Part shown: positions 52,570 through 59,144 of the stretch, piece after piece
Layout of the letters: every line of letters starts with the position of its first letter
Position numbering within the stretch: position 1 is the stretch's first letter
Assembly: GCA_002352445.1 (NCBI GenBank)
Contig: DEIL01000020.1
Location: forward strand, 1-64,000
Direction of reading: 5' to 3'
DNA from: Desulfobulbaceae bacterium UBA2775
GTDB lineage: Bacteria > Desulfobacterota > Desulfobulbia > Desulfobulbales > Desulfocapsaceae
Length of the DNA: 64,000 nucleotides
Notes under the pieces: model-generated
Database searches by the model: none
Seen by the model: the letters and a program-made list of their open reading frames with translations, nothing else
Told to the model about the DNA's origin: nothing
Program-made: the position numbers and the translations under genes

Positions 52570-53526
52570 GTGACTGAAAGTATAAAAAAGAACTGGTTTC
52601 TGCTTGGTCTTGTCGCTGTTGTCCTTATGACCCTTGCAGATACCAGAGGAATTTTAACAGGACCAGGGCTCTGGCTTAAGGCTCATAATGGTCCGGATTT
52701 CGTGATTATCCTTATTTTTTTTCTCTCCGGTCTGGTTCTTGATACCAGCAGGATTCGTGCGGGAGCCTCTGACTATAGAGGTACTCTGACAGCCCTTTTA
52801 CTGATTTTCCTCATCGCTCCACTTCTCACCCTCCCCTTTACTCTCCTGCACCTCAGCACTGGTGTGCTCCTGGGCCTTTTCCTTGTCGCTGTTATGCCGA
52901 CCACTCTCAGCAGCGGTGTCGTCATGACCGGAGGGGCAGGCGGAAATATGGCACATGCCCTGCTGATCACAATCATTGCCAACTCACTGGCTGTTTTTAC
53001 CATTCCTTTTTCTCTTGGCTTACTGCTCAGTCTGACCGGGGATAACCGTATTATAGAAATAGAACAACTCCCTATAATGTTTAAAATAGCTAGCCGGGTG
53101 CTCCTGCCATTACTTGTCGGAATGATAGTTCGAAGAACATTAACATCCCTGCGTCCTTTTTTGCCATATACGGGAATTCTCAATCAGATCGGCATCCTTG
53201 CCATGGTCTGGATGGCACTCTGCAGAGGCAGAGAGGCAATTATATCCAATCTCGGGGCAGTTCTGCCGATTCTTTTAGTTATTTTCACCTTTCACCTGGT
53301 TTTAGTCCTGGCAGGCATGGTCATGGCCCACTATGGAGATATCGGTAAGGGCCGAAGAGAAAGTGTGATCATTATGGGGGGGCAAAAAACCCTGGTGCTC
53401 TCGGTGATCCTGCAGGTATCACTTTTTCCTGAATATGGTATTGCACTTGTGGTCTGCGTTCTGCATCACATAGTCCATCTCATTATGGACGCATTTCTGA
53501 CCCAACACTTAAAAGGGAAAAAATAA
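52570..53526 (+). CDS. Bile acid:sodium symporter (BASS/SBF-like) family transporter
   Basis: A 318-residue integral membrane protein with about nine to ten hydrophobic segments. Family features: LADTRGILTGPGLWL start, IFFLSGLVLDTSRIR, LFLVAVMPTTLSSGVVMTGGAGGN (the conserved crossover region), and VIIMGGQKTLVLSVILQV near the end. This fits the SBF-like (YfeH/P7) branch. GTG at 52570 is used as start. Family members carry organic acids, including some thiamine-pathway pantoate or pyrimidine substrates. Its place in a TPP-riboswitch set makes transport of a thiamine precursor possible, but there is no direct evidence. Confidence 0.82.
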   Translation: MTESIKKNWFLLGLVAVVLMTLADTRGILTGPGLWLKAHNGPDFVIILIFFLSGLVLDTSRIRAGASDYRGTLTALLLIFLIAPLLTLPFTLLHLSTGVLLGLFLVAVMPTTLSSGVVMTGGAGGNMAHALLITIIANSLAVFTIPFSLGLLLSLTGDNRIIEIEQLPIMFKIASRVLLPLLVGMIVRRTLTSLRPFLPYTGILNQIGILAMVWMALCRGREAIISNLGAVLPILLVIFTFHLVLVLAGMVMAHYGDIGKGRRESVIIMGGQKTLVLSVILQVSLFPEYGIALVVCVLHHIVHLIMDAFLTQHLKGKK

Positions 53527-53542
53527 TCACCCTGGCTGGCGG

Positions 53543-54451
53543 ATGAAACAACCTCACATTCGTACCTTTAGTTATCATTACAGAGAAAAGTATGGCCAGC
53601 CAATTGGTAAAATTGCGGTTGATATTGGCCACCCCTGTCCAAACCGGGAAAAAGGTGGATGCATTTTCTGCAGATCAGCCAGCTTTACTCCCGCATATCT
53701 GCTTAAAACGGATAACATTACAGCACAGATAGCCAAAGGAAAGAAGTCTCCGCTGAAGGGAAGATTCAAAAACTACTTTACATACTTCCAACAGGAAACA
53801 GCCACTGCCATGGCTGCAGAGAAACTTCTTCCCATTTGTGATCTTGCACTGCGAGATTCCGACTGCATCGGGATAATAATCTCCACTCGTCCCGATTATA
53901 TTGAAAATGAGTTTTTGAGCGGACTGGCCTCCCTTCTTGAATCAACCAAAAAAGAATGCCTCATTGAACTGGGGGTGCAGTCAGCGCACGAGAAAAGTCT
54001 CACCTTCCTCAATCGTAACCATAGTTTTGAAGATGTTAGAAGTGCAGTACAACGAATCAGGCAGTACAAAGTATTTGAAACAGGCGCCCATCTGATTTTC
54101 GGCATCCCAGGTGAAAATGAAGACGATATGATAGCGACTGTTCAAAAAGTGTGCGGAATGGGAATCAATGCAATCAAGCTTCACCATCTGCAGGTTGTTC
54201 GAGATACTCCACTGCATGATATGTATGTCAGAAGAGAAGTTCGTCTTTTCAGTTTTGAAGAATATTGCCAACTCCTCCTGAAAATTCTTCCCTTTATCCC
54301 AGCTGAAGTGACAATTCACCGACTCTGTGCAACATCACATCCGGATATACTGGTTGCACCAAGATGGAATATTCTTGCCGCTACCTTAAGCAAAAAGCTC
54401 ATGGGAAAAATGACGGAAAATGGTATATATCAAGGAGATAAAAGCTACTAA
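53543..54451 (+). CDS. Radical SAM protein, YhcC family
   Basis: A 302-residue radical SAM protein of the YhcC/TIGR01212 family. The N-terminus RTFSYHYREKYGQPIGKIAVDIG and the spaced Cys motif HPCPNREKGGCIFCRSASF (residues 30-48; CxxxxxxxCxxC spacing) are diagnostic. STRPDYI, IELGVQSAHEKSL and HLIFGIPGENEDDM are the strands of the barrel. The family's reaction is not established. It is 16 bp after the BASS transporter gene and 179 bp before thiN, so co-transcription with the thiamine genes is plausible. Confidence 0.9.
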   Translation: MKQPHIRTFSYHYREKYGQPIGKIAVDIGHPCPNREKGGCIFCRSASFTPAYLLKTDNITAQIAKGKKSPLKGRFKNYFTYFQQETATAMAAEKLLPICDLALRDSDCIGIIISTRPDYIENEFLSGLASLLESTKKECLIELGVQSAHEKSLTFLNRNHSFEDVRSAVQRIRQYKVFETGAHLIFGIPGENEDDMIATVQKVCGMGINAIKLHHLQVVRDTPLHDMYVRREVRLFSFEEYCQLLLKILPFIPAEVTIHRLCATSHPDILVAPRWNILAATLSKKLMGKMTENGIYQGDKSY

Positions 54452-54590
54452 CGCAGGGCAAAACCCGCAACCCAAGGCTGCTAGACTGTTAGAGGGAATG
54501 AATATTTTGCTTTTCCTAAAAGCCTTCAGCCTAAAAGGCTAACAGCCTGTTATTCGGTGTCAAACCAATACCTTCAGCACTTTTATTTTT

Positions 54591-54629
54591 TTGTTTTTTT
54601 ATTACAGATTTTCTGAAGTAAGCCAGTAA
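54591..54629. repeat. 38-nt intergenic motif, copy D (divergent)
   Basis: TTGTTTTTTTATTACAG, then GAAGTAA; one base longer and less alike than copies A-C. It ends immediately before the thiN start. An AGCCT-AAA-AGGCT hairpin lies a little upstream at 54528-54540. Confidence 0.35.
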
Positions 54630-54630
54630 A

Positions 54631-55281
54631 ATGAGAGCACACATTTTTGCCAACAGTCCACACCGTGAAAAGACCGGTTCCAGGATTCTCACGGGAAAAG
54701 AAGCCGACTTGATCATCGCTGTAGATGGTGGAGCAGAGCAATGTCGACAACTCAATATCACCCCGAACCTGCTCATAGGCGACCTTGACTCCATATCACC
54801 CCAGCTTGCCCGGGAATATACTCATTCAGGTGTGGAAATCATCCGCCATCCAAGCAGAAAAGATGCAACAGATCTTGAACTGGCGCTTGATCTGGCAATG
54901 ACCAGAGGTGCTGGCGATGCTGAGCTATTTGGTGTATTGGGGGGAAGATGGGATATGAGCCTGTCAAATGTGATGCTTGCAGCCAGTGAAAAATACAGCC
55001 GGATGCGTATTTCTCTTTATGATGGAACCTGCAGGATGCATATTATCCATGGGGGATCTACTCTTAATTTTAAAGGAGTACCGGGACAGATAACTTCACT
55101 TATCCCCCTGTCTGACAATGTTCAAGGAGTCACGATTACAGGATTTGAATATCTTCTAAAAAACAGTACCCTTCTCTTTGGCAGCAGCCGGGGAATCAGT
55201 AATATACTATTGAAAACAGAAGGCAGGATAACCCTGAAAAGTGGTATCCTCCTGTGCATAGAAGAGCTGACACCCTCATAA
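54631..55281 (+). CDS. thiN: Thiamine pyrophosphokinase
   Basis: A 216-residue enzyme transferring pyrophosphate from ATP to thiamine to give TPP, the cofactor sensed by the riboswitch 6 kb upstream. The catalytic region is intact: IIAVDGGAEQCRQLNITPNLLIGDLDSI (residues 28-55) and PSRKDATDLELALDLA, with the acidic metal-binding residues DxD and DxTDLE. FGVLGGRWDMSLSNVMLA and SLIPLSDNVQGVTITGFEYLL are the other family stretches. With ThiBPQ it completes a salvage route: uptake of thiamine, then activation. Confidence 0.93.
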   Translation: MRAHIFANSPHREKTGSRILTGKEADLIIAVDGGAEQCRQLNITPNLLIGDLDSISPQLAREYTHSGVEIIRHPSRKDATDLELALDLAMTRGAGDAELFGVLGGRWDMSLSNVMLAASEKYSRMRISLYDGTCRMHIIHGGSTLNFKGVPGQITSLIPLSDNVQGVTITGFEYLLKNSTLLFGSSRGISNILLKTEGRITLKSGILLCIEELTPS

Positions 55282-55347
55282 AATTGGATTCTTAGCTTCA
55301 GATTTTAAAATCTCGAACAAGCCATAACCTTAGCAAGGTGGCCCATA

Positions 55348-57171
55348 ATGAAAAATGACCTCCAGAGACTCATCGCTATTTTTGAAGCCATGGCAGACGG
55401 TGTCTGCATTGTTAACCAGGACTTAACCATTGAATTCATGAATTCGGTAATGGTGGAAAAATTTTGCGATGGCATTGGCACAAAATGTTACAAGACTCTC
55501 GAAAACCGTAATAAAATCTGCACCAATTGTGAAGCAGCAAGGGTATTTAACGGGGAAACGCTTCACCAGGAGGTGTACAATAAAATAGCCGATAAATTCT
55601 ATGACATCGTCGAGGTACCCCTGAAAAACGATGATGGAACCTTGTCTAAATTAAGTATTTTCCGGGATATATCACTAAAGAAAAAACAGGAAGAAAAACT
55701 AAAAGCTTCAGAAGAGCATTATAGAAGGCTGTTTGAGCTTGTCGGATGCGGTGTATTTATCAGCAGTAAAGAGGGAAAGTTTCTTGATGCCAATCTCGCG
55801 TTGCTGGAAATGCTTGGATATTCGAACAGGGAGGAGTTCCTGAGAATTGACATTGCCCATGATCTCTATATAAGGCCTGAAGACCGTCAGAGTTTTGTAG
55901 AGACCATTGAGCGGGAAGGGAATGTCATTGACCTTGATGTGGAGTTTAAGAAAAGAGACGGCACCCCTATACCGGCACTTTTAACGGGGCATGTACGCTT
56001 TGATCACAAAGGGAATGTAACAGGCTATGAAGGGATCATTGTAGATCAAACCCTAAGAAAGCAGATGGAAAGGGAGGTCAGGGAAACAAACGATTTTCTA
56101 AACAATATTATCCATAGTTCAGCCAACTCTATCATGGCCACAGATATGAAGGGGACTATTATCCTCTGGAATCAGTCTGCCGAAGAGATCCTCGGATACA
56201 AAACAAAAGATGTTGTCGGTAAACTCAACATTACCAAAGTATACCCGGAAGGCATGGCAAAAAAAGTAATGGAGAAGATTCGTACAAATGAAAACGATCG
56301 TAAAGGCCTCCTGAAATTTTATCCTGTAGTTTTTGTCAAACAGGATGGGACAATTGCTGAAGGTAACCTCTCCGCATCTATTGTTTATGATGAAAACCAT
56401 AATGAAATAGCCACTGTTGGAATATTTACAGACTTAAAAGAAAGACTGGAGATGGAAAGACGGCTAAAAACAACTCAAGAGCAGTTGCTGCAATCTGAAA
56501 AACTAGCGGCAATGGGCCGCCTTACCTCCCAAATCGCCCATGAATTGAATAATCCGTTATACGGCATAATGAACACTCTTGAGCTGATGAAAACCGAAAT
56601 CTCTCCTGACAATAAACGGAGAAAATTACTGGAAATGGCGCTTTCGGAAATTGTCCGGCTCAGTGAATTGCTTCGTAAAATGCTGACCTTTTCAAAGCCT
56701 GACCAGAAAGAAAAACAGCCTGTTGATATCAATACGATTCTTGATGAGATGCTCCTTTTGCATAAAAAACAGTTCCGTGAAAACGATATCATAATCTCAA
56801 TGACCTTATCCAGTGAATTGGAGCTGGTCTATGCGTCAAAAAACCAGTTGCGTCAGGTTTTTCTGAATATTTTTAATAATGCCGGCGACGCCATGCCGGC
56901 TGGCGGGACATTAGCTGTGGAGACAAACACCGCAGGTGGAGAGATTGTTATTGAAATATCAGACACCGGGCTTGGCATTAAAGAAGAAAATATTAATAAA
57001 ATATTCGATGCATTCTTTACCACGAAAAGCAGTGTGAAAGGGGTTGGCCTTGGTCTGTCTGTCTGCTATGGTTTTATCGTAGAGCATGGCGGAGATATCA
57101 AGGTTGAAAGCAAAGAAGGTTCCGGTACGAAGTTCACAATCACACTGCCTATCCACAATCATCCCCAATAA
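55348..57171 (+). CDS. Sensor histidine kinase with three PAS domains
   Basis: A 607-residue cytoplasmic kinase without membrane segments. PAS1 (residues 5-115) carries a Cys cluster in KCYKTLENRNKICTNC, a feature seen in sulfate-reducer PAS domains that may bind metal or respond to redox. PAS2 (about 125-235) and PAS3 (about 248-365) follow. HisKA has the phosphoacceptor in RLTSQIAHELNNPLYGIM, and HATPase_c has NIFNNAGDAMPAGG, DTGLGI, FFTTK and GLGLSVCYGFI. It is followed 325 bp later by an HTH-receiver protein that may be its partner, and then by the methylene-THF reductase. Confidence 0.92.
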   Translation: MKNDLQRLIAIFEAMADGVCIVNQDLTIEFMNSVMVEKFCDGIGTKCYKTLENRNKICTNCEAARVFNGETLHQEVYNKIADKFYDIVEVPLKNDDGTLSKLSIFRDISLKKKQEEKLKASEEHYRRLFELVGCGVFISSKEGKFLDANLALLEMLGYSNREEFLRIDIAHDLYIRPEDRQSFVETIEREGNVIDLDVEFKKRDGTPIPALLTGHVRFDHKGNVTGYEGIIVDQTLRKQMEREVRETNDFLNNIIHSSANSIMATDMKGTIILWNQSAEEILGYKTKDVVGKLNITKVYPEGMAKKVMEKIRTNENDRKGLLKFYPVVFVKQDGTIAEGNLSASIVYDENHNEIATVGIFTDLKERLEMERRLKTTQEQLLQSEKLAAMGRLTSQIAHELNNPLYGIMNTLELMKTEISPDNKRRKLLEMALSEIVRLSELLRKMLTFSKPDQKEKQPVDINTILDEMLLLHKKQFRENDIIISMTLSSELELVYASKNQLRQVFLNIFNNAGDAMPAGGTLAVETNTAGGEIVIEISDTGLGIKEENINKIFDAFFTTKSSVKGVGLGLSVCYGFIVEHGGDIKVESKEGSGTKFTITLPIHNHPQ

Positions 57172-57243
57172 CCCAGCGTTTCCTTCCTATCTTCATAATT
57201 TTCTCTTTCCTGTTTTTCTACGGTTTTTAAGAATAAAAAAATA

Positions 57244-57267
57244 TCTGATTACGTACGAAAATCAGCT
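57244..57267 (+). repeat. Copy of the MITE terminal repeat
   Basis: TCTGATTACGTACGAAAATC differs at two positions from the corresponding part of the 25-bp terminal repeats at 15259-15449. No opposing end is found nearby, so it is a single, possibly relict, terminus. Confidence 0.6.
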
Positions 57268-57302
57268 GGCTTTTTCGTCATTCTGAAAATAAACCAAACT
57301 AA

Positions 57303-57329
57303 ATCTATAATATCTATAATATCTGTAAT
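57303..57329 (+). repeat. Three tandem 9-bp repeats, cluster 1
   Basis: ATCTATAAT, ATCTATAAT, ATCTGTAAT in direct head-to-tail order. The same consensus recurs at 57443-57469. Candidate binding sites for the downstream HTH-receiver protein. Confidence 0.65.
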
Positions 57330-57427
57330 TAATTTCTGAGCACCTTGGCCAATCCTCCATGTTATTTACCTTATATTTAGGTATATATCACAAATACTGT
57401 CATAATTATATTTTCTACAAAAAATGC

Positions 57428-57469
57428 TTGACAATAGATATATTCTATAATATCTATAATAAATATAAT
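57428..57469 (+). promoter_or_regulatory. Promoter with overlapping 9-bp repeats, cluster 2
   Basis: TTGACA (57428-57433), 17 bp, TATCTA (57451-57456) is a candidate sigma-70 promoter. Overlapping it are three 9-mers: TTCTATAAT (57443-57451), ATCTATAAT (57452-57460), AAATATAAT (57461-57469). A protein bound here would cover the -10 region. Confidence 0.55.
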
Positions 57470-57496
57470 AACAGTACTTAAAGAAAAGGAATTGCC

Positions 57497-58069
57497 GTGG
57501 AAGATATATTAACAGTAGCGAAAGCAAGCGACTATTGCCAGGTCTCTCCAAAAACCATTATCAATTGGGTGGAAGCCGGTCATATCGAGGCTTACAAGAC
57601 AGTTGGCGGGCATCGTCGCATCAAAAAGAACAATCTTGAAGCGTTCATGGAAAAACAGGGCATCCCCATTCCCAAAAACGAAATGAAAGAGAAAAGAAAA
57701 AGAATACTGGTTGTTGATGATGATCCAATTATTGTTGAAACCATAGTAATGGCCCTGGAAGAAGATGAATTCGACTATGAAGTCATTTCCGCATCTGATG
57801 GATTTGAGGCAGGGCTTCAGGTCAACCACTTTAAACCCCATCTCCTGATTCTTGACATAATGATGCCAGACATCAAAGGCTACGAAGTCTGCAAAAAAGT
57901 CAAATCGAATCCCGAAACAAAACATACCAGAATTATCGTGCTTTCAGCATATTTGGATGAAGAAAAATTTAAACAAATGAAGGAGTATGGCGCTGATGTC
58001 TGTTTTTCAAAGCCGCTGCCATTGCCCCAACTCAGGGAAGAAGTGGCCCGCCTGCTGGAACTGAAATAA
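57497..58069 (+). CDS. HTH (excisionase/MerR-like) to receiver-domain fusion regulator
   Basis: A 190-residue protein. Residues 3-55 are a winged-helix of the HTH_17/excisionase type (LTVAKASDYCQVSPKTIINWVEAG, then TVGGHRRIKKNNLEAFM). A short linker leads to a receiver domain (68-188) with ILVVDDDPII, phosphoacceptor Asp in LLILDIMMPDIKGYEV, VLSAYLD and the Lys of CFSKPLPL. Most response regulators place the receiver first; here DNA binding is N-terminal. GTG 57497 follows AAAAGGAATT. The upstream kinase is the likely donor, and tandem 9-bp repeats near the promoter suggest autoregulation. Confidence 0.87.
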   Translation: MEDILTVAKASDYCQVSPKTIINWVEAGHIEAYKTVGGHRRIKKNNLEAFMEKQGIPIPKNEMKEKRKRILVVDDDPIIVETIVMALEEDEFDYEVISASDGFEAGLQVNHFKPHLLILDIMMPDIKGYEVCKKVKSNPETKHTRIIVLSAYLDEEKFKQMKEYGADVCFSKPLPLPQLREEVARLLELK

Positions 58070-58115
58070 AGAACTGTGCGTGCTTTTTCGTGTTTATCGA
58101 TGCAAGGAGGTAAAA

Positions 58116-58991
58116 GTGAAATTAAAGGATGCACTGGAAAAAAATCAATTTATTGTTACTTCCGAAGTCCAATCACCGGTTGAAGATGATCCTGAAAAGC
58201 TTATACAAAATTTGCAACTCATTCGAGGTCGTGTTGACGGCGTTTCTGTATCAGAAATTGAAATCGACGGTGTAGTTGGAGATACCATAAAGACCTGCGA
58301 CCTTCTTAAAAAAAGTAAGTTCGATCCCATTTACCAAACAACGACCCGTCAAAAAAACAGGCTGCAACTGCAGAAAGACCTCATCAATGCTCATGAAGCC
58401 GGCATCGAAAACCTGCTTGTTTTTACAGAAGACTACCGCCTCACCGGAGACAGCCTTCAGGAAATGATGTTTTTCCATGTTGATGCCGGAAAGCTTTCTT
58501 CTGTTTTAGACCATCTGAAGGAAGGCCATACCGTAGAGGGGGATGCCCTTCCCGAAAAAACTGAATTTTTGCTTGGCTCAGGAGTGGAATCTTCCTGGGG
58601 GAAAAACGTTCCAGACCTGGAAATGAAGGAAATGGAAGAAATGACAAAAATTGGAACAGGTTATTTTCTAACAACACCGGTTTTCAATCTGGATTCATTT
58701 GAAAAATTCATTAAAAACGTCAACACCTTCGGAGTCCCTGTCATTGCGGAAGTCCTGATCATCAGAACAGCGGGAATGGGCCAGTTTCTAAACCGACATA
58801 TGAAGCCCGGCCTGGTACCGGACTGGGTCATAAAAAAACTTTCCCAGGCTCCGGAAAAACAAAAGGCGTCCATAGAAATTTTCGCCGATATTGTTTCAGG
58901 CCTTAAGGATTTATGCCAGGGAGTGCACATTATCTCAATAGGTGGAGAACAGCGACTGAGACAATATCTGGATGCAGCGAAATTAAAATAA
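58116..58991 (+). CDS. metF: Methylene-tetrahydrofolate reductase (MetF-like)
   Basis: A 291-residue flavoprotein of the MTHFR family converting methylene-THF to methyl-THF. The start is GTG 58116: an AAGGAGGT box lies 4 nt before it; an extension to 58080 lacks this. The TIM barrel begins FIVTSEVQSPVEDDPEKLI (ExQ/P catalytic region), with DGVSVSEIEIDG, QTTTRQKNRLQLQKDLINAHEAG, and NLLVFTEDY. No MetV-type zinc subunit is encoded here. An FdhA/NuoG-like gene follows 153 bp later, then NuoE and NuoF, so NADH or a low-potential carrier could deliver electrons to it. In the Wood-Ljungdahl pathway this reaction makes methyl-THF. Confidence 0.88.
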   Translation: MKLKDALEKNQFIVTSEVQSPVEDDPEKLIQNLQLIRGRVDGVSVSEIEIDGVVGDTIKTCDLLKKSKFDPIYQTTTRQKNRLQLQKDLINAHEAGIENLLVFTEDYRLTGDSLQEMMFFHVDAGKLSSVLDHLKEGHTVEGDALPEKTEFLLGSGVESSWGKNVPDLEMKEMEEMTKIGTGYFLTTPVFNLDSFEKFIKNVNTFGVPVIAEVLIIRTAGMGQFLNRHMKPGLVPDWVIKKLSQAPEKQKASIEIFADIVSGLKDLCQGVHIISIGGEQRLRQYLDAAKLK

Positions 58992-59024
58992 GAACAACCA
59001 GCCATAACTCAAATCCTTCATTAC

Positions 59025-59056
59025 CCGGTCATTCCCGCGCAGGCGGGAATGACCGG
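59025..59056. repeat. REP-like hairpin, copy 2
   Basis: CCGGTCATTCCCGC, GCAG, then the exact reverse complement: a 14-bp stem. The 24-bp core equals copy 1 at 33849-33872. It separates metF from the FdhA/NuoG-like gene. Confidence 0.75.
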
Positions 59057-59144
59057 ATGGTGCAGAATTTCAGTGGTTACGAATTTGTCAAAAATAGGTA
59101 TCTATCGAATAACTTAAAATGCCTGTAAATGAGGAGCCAGCCTC

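Larger units (their letters stand above)
57172..57496 (+). other. AT-rich regulatory gap with a MITE-end copy
   Basis: A 325-bp gap. It contains the MITE terminus-like stretch (57244-57267), two triplets of tandem 9-bp repeats, and the promoter of the HTH-receiver gene, listed separately. No gene was seen. Confidence 0.6.

Noticed and set aside
38355..57171. Pairing the NtrC-type regulator with the PAS kinase as one two-component system
   Set aside because: They are about 16 kb apart on opposite strands, and a receiver protein sits directly after the kinase.
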